Positions 19,809 through 30,032 of a DNA stretch of 64,000 nt are shown in pieces. The stretch spans positions 3,951,488-4,015,487 of the forward strand of contig CM074809.1 of assembly GCA_037447605.1 (NCBI GenBank), given 5' to 3'. The notes under the pieces were generated by a model that had not been told where the DNA came from, made no database searches, and was given only the letters and a program-made list of their open reading frames with translations. The DNA comes from Zygnema circumcarinatum (lineage: Eukaryota; Streptophyta; Zygnematophyceae; Zygnematales; Zygnemataceae). A program made the translations under genes and the position numbers. The number at the start of each line of letters is the position of its first letter. Positions within the stretch are counted from its first letter, which is position 1.

Positions 19809-20659
19809 GTTGCGCTGAGAATCTTGTAGGCATTGCCAAATTGTTGATTCCTCGCAGGCCAAGAAGCGCTGAGTATTGAAAGATAGGTTTCTGCGTAGTC
19901 TGCCTTTCTGTGTTACCCTCCCCTGTTGGGAATGGGGGAGGGGGGGAAGGGTGATAGTCGCTTTTGTAAATTGGCAGTTTGTGGCTGCAGGGGAGGTGAG
20001 GTTAGGGCAAAGGCGCTTCGCGCAGGGCCGTAGAGAAGGGCTAGGGTTCGCAGGCGTAAAAGTGCAGCTGGGGATCTGCGAAGCGGGCATGGGATGTCTT
20101 GCTGAGTGTGCGTAGACATCTTTTAGGGTTTTTCTTTTTCTGCTGGAGGAGTGGAGGAGGGGTGGTAGGTCTTTGGTGACCAATTGGTCCCGACTAAAGA
20201 CGTGAAACTGGCTGGAAGCTTGTAGTGCGGTAGCTGCCTAGGATGGGAAGAGGAAGGGGTAGAGGGAGGTAGAGGGAGGTAGAGGGAGGGAGAGGGAGGG
20301 AGAGGGAGGGCATTGCAATGAGCATTTTCTCTCCTGACTTTGTGATGGAGGACGCATGTACACTGTCCAAGCTGTAGGGGAGCGGTCAGGTGCAATACCT
20401 GGCTGGCTGCAGTCTCAATAGCGAGGGTAGACGCTACTCTTCGAGTGTTGTGCCGAGGCTCTAACAATGAGGTTGTAGGTGGCAAGCTGCTGCTGCTGCT
20501 GCTGCTTGGTATTGGCAGAAAGGCAGGGAAAGATCCTGTGTATAATATTCAATATTGGTTTTATCTCCAGTCTAGAATGGCTGTCTCCTTTATGGAACAA
20601 ATGTGAATCTTTGTCTGCCCTGCTCTTAGTGTCTAGTCTTTGGTAGAACCCTCACTTCT

Positions 20660-21075
20660 TGGCCTCGCCATCGTGAGATCACTGCCACTTCCCCCTTCGC
20701 TCTTAAACGCTTTTACTAACGGCCGACTTCTTTATCCGTGCGAACTCTGATTTGGATCTGTCAATCTTTGGAAGAGGGCAATTACTGGAGGTAGACGTAT
20801 AGCGTACTTCAAAACTAGTACTCACTTCCCGCTTTAGAAAGCACAGTACTACTGCTTTATCTACTTTTTACCATCGAAACAGTTGCCCTGGCAAATCCCC
20901 TATGTATGTTTCAAGATTGACAAGCCCATTGGTGACCGTCCGATGGCTTCCGTCCCTCCGTCCGCGCCACGTGGCCCACATCGGCGACCTTCGCTGCTGC
21001 TTATTTATTTTAAGCGCCGTGTTGTTGTTGTTGGTCTTAAAAGCAGAGTTCCAGTCATGGCTTTTGTCAATTAGG
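20660..21075 (+). repeat. Family B repeat, copy 4 (diverged)
   Basis: Has the GGCCTCGCCATCGTGAGATC terminus at 20660-20690 and the internal block CCACGTGGCCCACATCGGCG near 20980, which is shared in reverse by the copy at 24600-24935. Confidence 0.65.
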
Positions 21076-21265
21076 GGTTGTCGGACTTAGCAAAGAGTTG
21101 CGAAAAGCATTACAGAGAAGAAAGTTACGAAAGTACTCCGCTGTAAGCGGAACACGATATCACCGGGGTACTCGTTTCGGTGTAAACCTTACGAACGGAC
21201 ATATTGACGATTTTTTAGTCTGGCAACTCTATTGTCCTTAGGTTCATTGTGGTTAAAGGATGTAG

Positions 21266-21480
21266 CATCGATTTCACGATGGCGAGGCCATCAAATGCAC
21301 ATGGCCAAAATCAGCATGGGAAACCACGAGGAACTGGTCGCAAAGGACCTAAGGACAAAAGAAAGAAGCTAGGAGCGGAAAACTACGCCTTGGCCCTTGG
21401 CGCAACAAAGCAGCCTTTGTGAGCGGTTGGTTCCTCGTGGTTCCACATGTTGCTTTTGTCCATCTCCATTTGATTTGATG
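21266..21480 (-). repeat. Family B MITE, copy 5 (both ends present)
   Basis: The left end reads CACGATGGCGAGGCCATCAA, then the core GCTAGGAGCGGAAAACTACG. The right end (CCTCGTGGTTCCACATGTTG to TTTGATTTGATG) is an inverted copy of the left but has lost the GCCTCGCC part. Confidence 0.8.
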
Positions 21481-22718
21481 TCCACGTTCACATGTATCCG
21501 GTTTAGTACTGCGTGTTGTAACCGGTAACGGTACTGCGTGCCACATGACATTATGTCAACCGTTGGTTCAATCTGCCGAGATCGAGTGGCTGTCCTTGCT
21601 CCACTGCTCATGAATCAAAAGCGTGAGGTGGCTACAAAAAAACCGTTCGATTTTCCGACAACGTGGACGAACGGACGGTCCGGATTACCGAATTTCCCTT
21701 CAAAAAATGTGGAACGAGTTACGGATTTTGCGATCCCATTGAACTACGAACTTCACCAAACCCAGTTTAGTGAAAAAAACCAGAAACCGTCCAAACGAAG
21801 TCTTGCGGTTTGCAGGAGGTTTTTTGTCATCTCACAGATTTATGTATTTATTTATTTAATGGTTTGGAGTGAGCCTCCGCACGGGACGATCGTGACCGTT
21901 GAGAGGCGTCAGATTGGTCGGTGGAGACGGATTTTCTTCGAAATAGACAATTTAATGTAGAAAATCGTAAAAGCCAAATCAGCGTCAAGGTTTCTTTGGT
22001 CCATCGTGGCCGTCCGCTGGACATTTTTCGACACTCGACAGCCGTCCGTTCGGAAAATGACAGAAACTAAAAAATTTCGGACTCAATCGAATCGCTCCCA
22101 AGATCTGCTCGGCCGATCTCAGCCGTCGGTGCGGATCGATTTTCGGCGGCGGCGCTCCGCCGTCGACGAAACGATCGAGTTCGAACTCACGCCCAAAATC
22201 AAAAGAAATATAGCAAAGATTCCTTATTTTACCTACCCGTAAAATATTCAACTTCCCCTTCGACCGTCCGATCTTCGGTGGTAAGCGCTGGACCGTCGCT
22301 TACAGGTGTGAATGGTGGGAAAACACTTTTGATCCCTGCCCGGACCTCGTACCCCAATATGCTTCTGAAGGAATCCTGCCAAACTCCCTGTTGTTCCCTT
22401 GTGCACTTTTTGGCATGAAGCCCACGAATATGCCAAGGAGATGCTGAAGCCATGGCTGCCGCTGCAGGCCGCCATGGCCATGGCCTTTAACCGTGGTCGC
22501 CGCAGACCGAGGCGCAACGCCGCGCAAGGCGCACCTGCATCCGACGGCATCTTGCTCCCTTGGAACGAATCTCCTCTTTCTTGATATTATATCTTCCCTT
22601 CTTATACCACGCTGCACTCTGCAGTGACGTTGCAGCGTGTCAGGTTTTGGGAGGAGCTGAAGCTGGGCGGCAGCACTGGGCGGGTGAGGAAGGGAGGGGA
22701 TCAGGGAGTTAGGCAGCC

Positions 22719-23539
22719 ATGGCGTTCACTTCTGAAGCCGCCACAGCAATGGCCGCGACTTACTTGATTCAAGAGAAGTGTTCCAAGAGGGGTGGATACG
22801 ATACCTCGAAGATGGAAGTGAGGGAGGAACCGTCCATTGGAATGGCGAACTTCGAGATGAGTGAGGAGCCGCTGCGTATCTCTGCGCTTCTTGCGAAGCC
22901 ACTCATTCACATGTCGCTGTGGATCCATCACCACCTCCGCATCATGTGCACTGGAGAGTCTCCGCACATTCGAGTCGGATTCTCAAAGATGGTCGCCTTC
23001 TCTAGCTTTTTCTATCTCGCAGTGGCCTATTCTTATTGGTTGCATTCGTGCCCTCTCATGGTGCTTCTGTTCGTCGGAGTCACAATCACCAGCCTGTTCT
23101 CTGACAGCATCAACCCCTCGTCTCGCCTTTGGTGCTCTCTTGATCGCGCGCTCGCCACCTCTGGAGGTGCGTCATGTCATTGTTTCTAAGCCTTCACGCT
23201 CTCATGAGTTTGACAGCAATTTCGCAAAATGTTGAATGTGCTTGCTGTCCTGATCTCTAGAAAGCTTTTGAGGTAGTCGTTGGCTTGAGACTGACCCTAT
23301 GCTTTTACCGTCATGCAGTATTCATTGGACCAATCAGAGCGGGCGCATTCTATTCCGATGGTTGCATGGAACAGCTGGAAATCGTAGCACTGTCTCTTTT
23401 TTCTATCATGTTTCTGGCTTGGAGCCGGAGATCGAAGAATCAGGACGAATTTGTTCTTAGGCACACCTGCTGGCATGCAGTTAGCGCATCTTGTTTAGTC
23501 TGGTTAGCGTTTAATGCTCCGCCTATTCAATCACTTTAA
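22719..23539 (+). CDS. Small multi-pass membrane protein
   Basis: Two exons (22719-23166 and 23319-23539, GT-AG, phase 1) give 222 residues. I do not recognise the family with certainty. Four hydrophobic segments are visible at about 93-108, 112-128, 169-184 and 202-216, after a hydrophilic 90-residue N-terminus. Polar residues lie in or next to the membrane segments: S125 and D128, D142 in a LDRA context, and H198/H202 in an RHTCWH context. This spread of Ser, Asp and His resembles the CREST superfamily of membrane hydrolases (alkaline ceramidase, PAQR, Per1), but the protein is shorter than usual and the match is only by pattern. The open frame, the clean intron and the hydrophobic profile support a real gene. 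Its flanks are repeat-rich spacers. Confidence 0.72.
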
Positions 23540-24599
23540 GTGTGACTCTCTCAATTATTGTAGTAATATTAACTTAGCGGCGCATATTTATGCCAAAAAA
23601 GTGGTTTTCCTGGTTTCCACATTGTCTCCCATGCCCCCTTCTAAACCGGCCATTCATGTAGACTTGTAGGATAGGTTTTCTGGTAAAAGTTTAGCTCGGA
23701 GGTTAGGGTTGGTCAGCAGACGAAGTTTGCTCTAGTGTTTAGATATTGGTGACTATGCATCAAAACGGAAGATCAATTTTTTTCCTTCTCAGAAGAAGAG
23801 AGGAGCCTGAAGGCGTCCAGGAGCTGGTAGTGGGTAGACCTCTGTTTCTAGTCTAGGCAGTCCAATGCGCACCTCCGGCTGGAAGGATGTCATCACATTG
23901 CAGAATTGAGGTTACATAATTGCAAAGCAAGACAGGCTCCTGTCTTGAATTCTCAGTTGGAATTTGTCGCTCTCTGGAACAGTGCAGACAAAGTGCCATT
24001 TTCTACGGAAGTGCTGTGTTTGGATGAGAACCTTCGTTGTGTGTAGGTCGATGACAGTGGTCGTATTGTCTTGTTAGTTCTTTATTTTCTTTTTGTTCTG
24101 TCCTTATCCATGCGAGTTCCTTCATTTCCAAATGTGGTGCTTCTCAATTCTTGGACGCCTTTTGCCGGACTCGTAGTTGTCTGTCTGTAGCAGCAGGCTT
24201 TCACGTTCTGAATGTTTCTGGAAGGGACAGTTTCCCTCTGAGTCTTGTGGCATTACAAAAATGTGACAGTAATATTGTGTAATTTTAAGAAGAGATTAAT
24301 GGACGGGTGATGGAACCATGTGAAGTTGATGATTCTACTTTTTGAGAAGGAAGAAACTTGTAGACCTACTTCCTTTGCCTTGTACAACGGCAATAGGCTG
24401 AAACTTCAAACCTCTCACAGCACTATTTCCTGCAAATTCTCCACTTTCTTAAAATCATAGTCCAGTACCAGATGTAGGAGCTGGGCCAGGCGTTGACCGG
24501 CTTCAACTCATTTCTCTTTTTTTTTAGCAAAATATTCACTGTGTGGGTCGAATGTCGCTAGAAACTCGACCGACATTAGTTCAGAATTTATGGTGGCTG

Positions 24600-24935
24600 T
24601 TCCCTGTGTGTCTCTATGCGCCGCCACGTGGGCGTCCTCCAGCCGCAAGATGCCGTCGCTGAACGGTTGAGGAGGAAGCCACGTGTCAAGCGGACGTGCA
24701 CTCAACTGGTGGCCGCCCAAACTTGCGATTCGCCAACCGAACTGGGGTCAGCTGAACGTAAGGAACCACGAGAACCCGGCCACAATTGGCCTAAGAAAGT
24801 TCGAACAAGGCCATGAGCGGAACAATGCTTGTAGGCCCAACAACAACAACACGATTCTAAGCAGCCGACAAGGTCGCCGATGTGAGCCACGTGGCAATGA
24901 GGGAGGGGCGGATCCTAAGGTGGACCCCAACTCCT
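24600..24935 (-). repeat. Family B repeat, copy 6 (diverged)
   Basis: Contains GGAACCACGAGAACCCGGCC, a diverged core and the end block TCGCCGATGTGAGCCACGTG. Confidence 0.7.
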
Positions 24936-25154
24936 AAGTTACTACTACACAATTGTCCATGTCCTTGTTTTTTCATTGTATTATCTAATGGTGACTATCG
25001 TGCCTGTGATGATGGTTTCATGTCATGCCCTGCCATCGGCCATGCCATGCTACCTCTCATTCATGCATCATGATGGGATGTGGCGCATGACATGGGTCCG
25101 TGCCGGCATGCGCCATCCATCCAGCGGTACGGACATACGGTACACGCCGTTACA

Positions 25155-25359
25155 GTACTGGGAGTTAGGGACTTTGATTTGGTGGACCTGTTGTCGGCGA
25201 GTCCACGTTTCCATTCGTACTATTTTCTGTCTGTACTCTGTAGTGGATACAGTAACGCCCCCTAATATTTTCGCCATGGTTTCGGCAAATATTGGGCAAA
25301 AATCTTGAAAATATAAGGAAGTCCGTGTTAACAACAGGCGGGCGGTATTATGTTAGAGT
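25155..25359 (+). repeat. Family A repeat, copy 2
   Basis: About 205 bp from GTACTGGGAGTTAGGGACTT to GGCGGTATTATGTTAGAGT. It includes CCCCCTAATATTTTCGCC and GGCAAATATTGGGCAAAA. Confidence 0.85.
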
Positions 25360-25621
25360 CCGGCCTGCGGCCGTCCTGTTTCTCTCTGTACGGAAGGCGA
25401 ATTGGCCGCCCGGCGGGCACTGTCACGAGCTCCTATTGGTGCCGTACAATTTAGTACAGGATCTCCTATTGGTGCCGTACATGTGTCGTACCATTTAGAG
25501 ATTGTCGTCGTAAGTACCGTACAGCAGAATAGCGTGACCCATGTCTCAAAACTCGTTTCGATTAACAGATTTTGTATTGAAAAATAGGCCAGGCTAGGTT
25601 AACACCCCTAATACATTAACA

Positions 25622-25700
25622 CAGACTTACCGTACTAAAAGTGGTTTCCTCAAAATCAGGGCGAATTTCTTGGCTAACGAAAGTACTCGGGCGGAAAAAA
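25622..25700 (+). repeat. Family A partial copy
   Basis: Shares CTTACCGTAC-TAAAAGTGGTTTCC-AAAATC-GGGCGAA with the segment at 26290-26345. Confidence 0.6.
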
Positions 25701-25711
25701 TTAGGGGAGCG

Positions 25712-25905
25712 TACTGTATTGGGAGTTTGGGACTTTTGATTTGGTGGATGTCGGCGAGTCTACGTTTCAGTCCGTACTGTTTTCTGTCCGTACAGTAGGG
25801 GGTCCTCATATTTTCCACCCTGGTTCGGGCAAAATGAGGCGAAAATATTAAATTTGCATATATAAGGTTCGTGTTACGAATAGACGGGCGGTATTATGTT
25901 AGAGT
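25712..25905 (+). repeat. Family A repeat, copy 3
   Basis: Same order of blocks as 25155-25359 in the same orientation: GGGAGTTTGGGACTTTTGAT, GTCGGCGAGTCTACGTTTC, GGCAAAATGAGGCGAAAATA and GGGCGGTATTATGTTAGAGT. Confidence 0.85.
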
Positions 25906-25913
25906 ATATGTTG

Positions 25914-26140
25914 GACCGTACGTATCGTACCGTACCATATCGTACCGTATCGTACTGTATCATTTAGCATCGTATCGTATCGTGACATATCGTGACGCAT
26001 AGACGTAGTTTTCCGCTTTCTGTTGTTCGCCTCAGCTCGTACAGCTCGTACGGACAATACCATATCGGGGCGTTTCGTATCGTATCGCCTAGTATCGTAA
26101 AGTATCGTACCGATCGTTCCGTGTCGTATCGTATCGAAGC
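25914..26140 (+). repeat. Degenerate TCGTA/CGTAT array
   Basis: Many copies of TATCGTA, TATCGTACCG and close variants in an irregular pentamer array. A similar array lies at 60885-61020. Confidence 0.8.
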
Positions 26141-26217
26141 CAGGAAGAAGGGGAGAAGGGCGAGCGCCTCTTACGGCGGCACGAGCGGGGAGATTAGGTG
26201 AGTTTTGCGGAAGCCCG

Positions 26218-26402
26218 TAACGGCTAGTACATATAGTACGGATAGTACGGCTAGTACGGCTAGTACGAACAGTACGAATAGTACGGCTAACACAAGTTAC
26301 CGTACAAAAAGGTGGTTTCGGCAAAATCGGGGCGAAAATATTGAGGACGCACTCCTTGCGGTGGTAAATACGAGGACCCCCCACTGTAGTGGATACTGTT
26401 CT
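26218..26402 (+). repeat. 10-bp AGTACGGCT array and partial family A copy
   Basis: 26218-26290 has about seven imperfect units of a roughly 9-10-bp repeat around AGTACGGCT. 26290-26402 resembles part of family A (GGTGGTTTCGGCAAAATCGG, GCGAAAATATTGAGGACG). Confidence 0.7.
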
Positions 26403-26868
26403 GTGCTGTACTGGTACTTTACTGTACTTTACATGTACAAAAATCGAAAATCTTTGTACGGTGAATTCATTGGAGATTCACTGGGCAGATACGACAAGCT
26501 CTGCGACGTAGCCTCTGCGACGTGCTTCAACCATGAACCACAGTTTGACCAGAGGATCCACTGGATCCTGGCCAGCCATCTGTTGATCCTTAGAACGTCC
26601 GCGTCCGCAAGTAGTGGATGACAAGATTCTAGAGATCTCGTGCGACAGGTCCACCAGGTGGATCCCCAGAAGTACTGTACGAACGAATCTTAGATTCTGT
26701 TTCGTACAATGCCCAACAGCGACCGTCGCCCTCTCCCCTCTGATTCGACGAATTCAGCCCCTTTTCCTCGACACGACGTGACGTGACGTGTCGTCACCCC
26801 CAACAGTAACTTTGGAATCGGCGCCCCGCGTCTCCCGCACGCCTCCCTCTCTCGCCTCCCTCTCTCTC

Positions 26869-26900
<32 letters not shown>

Positions 26901-26922
26901 GTTTTCTCTCTCTTCCCAAGCC

Positions 26923-28935
26923 ATGGTCGGCCTCCAAAACCGCCCCTCTCCTCCGCCCTCTCGCTCGTCCTCTCCCCCTCCCCCTCCCCCTCCGCGATCC
27001 AAGCCCCCCCTCCGCCTCCCCCTCCTGGACACCTCCCTCCTCCCCCTCCTCCCGTCCTTCTCCTGCGAGGCCGCGGCCGCCCTCCTGGACGCGGTCAGTC
27101 CGGGGGCGGCGGCTCTGAGGCCGCTCCCTCTGAGGGAGGGCGTGCAGGGCGCGTGGGCGGCCCGGGCGGGCAGCCGTCAGATGCGGAAGCTCCAACCACA
27201 GGACGCCACGTGGGAGGCGTTTGCGCCGTACGGAAAGCTGGTGGGGCCCACCGAGGAGGGTGCGCCGAGCGGGCAGGGGGACGCGCTGCTGGACGTGGGC
27301 GGAGGGGTGCCGAGGTGGGGCTCTCTCGCTGGCTCGCTCTCTCTCTCTCGCTCGCTTTCTCTCTCTCTCGCTCGCTCTCTCTCTCTCGCTCGCTCTCTCT
27401 CTGTCTATCTCTTGTGGGATGGATCTAAAGGGTGCACGTCCGTTCCTCTTTTTTTTTAGCTTCAGAAGCTTATTACTATTATTATGAACATTAGTGTTAT
27501 TTATTGTTTCTGTTCTGCTTCTTTCCTGGACGCAGGTTCCGCATAGAGAGAGTGAAGCAGCAGGCGCTTCGTTTTGGCGCTCTCTCCCACCACGCGCGAG
27601 TGGCGCTCTGCCTCGGAGCCGTTGGGGGCGGACCGTGGCTGCTCGCTGTGGCGCCTCCCACCCTCCTCGGTAACCCTTACCTCTCTCAAAGCCAGCCTCC
27701 TTGGTCAATTATATGCAATCTCTCTCTGTCTCCCTCTCTTTCTCTCTCTCTAAAATATCCGTAAGGCTTGTTTTCTTCTAATTGAGCACGATGAATGAAA
27801 TAAAGACACACACATGGACAGACACACAGACACATACTCTCTCTCTCTCTCAGTGGTCTCAGAATATTTCTAAGAGCAATAACTGCTTTCAAATGATCCA
27901 GGTTCAAATGATGGCTTCGGGGAATCTCTCGTCGGGACTCCAACTTCCTCCGCCTCAAGCGCGCTTCCTTCTCCCCTAAGCGACCAAAAAGGAGCGCCTG
28001 TGGGAGAAGCCACGAGCCCTATTTCTGTGGTCGCTTCTCCCTACGGAGAGAGCCCGATCTCTGTCTCTCCCTCCTCCACAGGGAGCAGTGCAGGGGACGA
28101 GGCGGGTGAGCTGTGCGGAGAGAGGGGGGGGAAGCACATGCGCTCACGGAACGGCCATTTGTATGGGGCGCCGCGGGCAGAGGATGTTGCGGTGTTCCGA
28201 ATAAAGGGACCGTGCTTTGTGAAACTGCACCCGGGCACATGGCATAGCGGACCGCTACTTACGGTGCCGGAGATGGACTTCTTTAAGCTTGAGCTTGCGG
28301 ATACAAATGTAAGGTTTTCATTCATCTTGCCCCTCTCTCTCTCTCGCTCTCGTTCTCTTTCCCTCTTCCCCGTCCCCCCTCACCCGCATCACTCACTCGC
28401 CCTACTCTTCTCCCTTCCTCCCTCCTTCCCCCACTATCCTCATTAACCCCCACCCCCAAAATCCCTCTGCCCCACCCCCCTACTCGCTTACCTCCCCCCT
28501 CCCCCTCCGCCTCCCCTCTCTCTCCCCCCCTTCTCTCTATTTGACACACGCACACACACATCGAAATGTCTGTTTCAAAGAGCACTTTGAAGGCTTTCCA
28601 CTGTGTTGGTTTTGGCTTTCATATTTCAGTTGTCAGTTTTCAGCTTTCAGGCATTCAGGGTTTAAGGTAGGCTTCCCAGTGTCCTAAGGTTTTATTCAAT
28701 CCCTTTTGTCCTGCATTTAACTTCTATAGAGCGTTCGGTGCTTGTACAGCAATCGGACTGCACAATGTACTCCTTCACCCGGCGGGAAGGGCTCGTGTTT
28801 GACATCGATGTGCCCCTAGCGAGCTCGGGGCACCATTTGTCGTTCAAGCGGCACGTGCCCTTCAGGGACACGGCTCACCTCAGACTCTCCCTCTCACCCG
28901 AGTCGCCTACAAGCACTCTGGAGATAAGCCCATAA
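26923..28935 (+). CDS. Ureidoglycolate lyase/hydrolase-like cupin protein
   Basis: Four exons (26923-27314, 27536-27669, 27902-28308, 28750-28935) give 372 residues. The conserved parts match the plant ureidoglycolate lyase-type family (PF04115): MRKLQPQDATWEAFAPYG, then RFRIERVKQ, SHHARVALCLGAVGG, NGHLYGAP, VFRIKGPCFVKLHPGTWH, MDFFKLELADTN and, after the last intron, a segment aligning with the family C-terminus (DCTMYSF, GLVFDID). Bacterial AllA cleaves ureidoglycolate in allantoin breakdown; plant members have no settled activity. Three parts are unusual: an N-terminal Pro/Ser-rich extension of 86 residues (M87 is an alternative start), a Ser/Pro-rich insertion of about 60 residues near 175-235, and a C-terminal tail of about 37 residues. 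Plant relatives are near 200 residues. Exon 1 is GC-rich and follows a CT tract. Confidence 0.85.
27320..27410 (+). repeat. CT/CTCG tract in first intron
   Basis: Imperfect CTCTCTCGCTCG repeat immediately after the first donor of the ureidoglycolate lyase-like gene. A second CT/C-rich tract lies at 28321-28510 in its last intron. Confidence 0.85.
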
Positions 28936-30032
28936 TATTTTTTTTTTTTTTAAAGGGCCCGAAGTTTGCTCCAAAAGGCCTGACATCCTTACTGCCCTAA
29001 TTGGGACTAGTGTTATTCCACCATAAAAGCCATATCTACCATAAGAGCCCCGAAGACCGTTAAGGGTATTAGACAAAATAAAGAGAGAGGAAGCATTGTA
29101 AATCTTCCCACGGGTCTCAACTGAGAGAGAGGGAGAGAGAGAGAGAGAGAAAATGAGAGAGAGCGATAGTTATGTCTCGCCATCTTGAACATGGCGAAAA
29201 TGATCTTTTAGCTTTTTTCAGCTAAACTTCATACAATTCTTTGTTGATTGACTGCATACGATAAGTTAAGTGCGGATAATTACAGTTGTCACCAACCCTG
29301 ATAGGAAACTGTAGTTCAAACTACTAATCTCAGCTACTGCATTGTAGCCATTCACCAAAAACTGCTTTTGGTTTGAGGACGTTTGAGCCCAGAAAGGTTG
29401 AAACACCCACTCTCCTCTCTACTCTCTTTTCTCTCTCTACTCTTTCCTTCTTCGCGAGTTTGGCATTAGAGCCCAAGCTGCCAAGGAGAATCTCGTAGTG
29501 GAAATCGATGTATTGGAAGCCATTATCTAAATGATTAAAAGATAAAAGTTGTGTCGTGAATTTGTATTCACATGCTGTTCTGTTGCACGTACACGTTTGT
29601 CACGAAAAAAAACCCTAATCCTTCCACTGTCTGGTCACCCTTCATGCTTGTTCAATCCAATTAGTTAGTCAGAAACTCTGACTTGGCTGCAGAGAGGTAG
29701 CCGACCGCTTCCATTGCGAGGAGAATCCTTGGAGGCTGATTGCAAGCCATTGTCCCGCCTCCTAAAACGGGGCGAGCCCTTCATGTTTGGTGGGCTTGGC
29801 GGTGCTTTCGGGCTCTTCATCTCACCCTGCGACAATACCCCTCCAAACAGGATGACAAATATGATTAAGTTGCTTTGTGACGTAGGGAATTACGATTCTT
29901 CTGGAGATTGCCTTTGTAAGCCGCGACTAGAGAAAAACTGAAATGTTAGAGCTTAGGCTGCTTACACCTCTGTGCTCGGAACGATGAATGAGAGTCTGAA
30001 TGACATGCGAGTCTGAATCCGACATACAAAAT
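28936..30032. other. Spacer between convergent genes
   Basis: Holds a poly(T) run (28939-28951), a GA run (29120-29165) and unassigned sequence. The open frame at 29714-29941 (75 residues) has no recognisable motif. Confidence 0.5.

Larger units (their letters stand above)
19809..22718. other. Spacer with family B copies
   Basis: Contains a GTAGAGGGAG tandem run (20255-20310), a CTG trinucleotide run (20488-20505) and family B copies at 20660-21075 and 21266-21480. The 140-residue open frame at 21538-21960 has no recognisable motif and is not called. Confidence 0.55.
23540..26922. other. Repeat-rich spacer
   Basis: No gene is supported. 23540-24590 shows nothing recognisable. Beyond it lie a family B copy, three or four family A copies, a TCGTA array and a 10-bp GTAC repeat array, each listed separately. 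A CT run at 26860-26910 leads into the next gene. Confidence 0.6.

Noticed and set aside
21538-21960. Plus-strand open frame of 140 residues.
   Set aside because: No recognisable motif, no splice partner, next to a MITE.
26794-27708. Minus-strand open frame of 304 residues.
   Set aside because: It is antisense to exons 1-2 of the ureidoglycolate lyase-like gene, in GC-rich and CT-repeat DNA, with no conserved motif.
29714-29941. 75-residue open frame between convergent genes.
   Set aside because: No motif and no supported splice sites.
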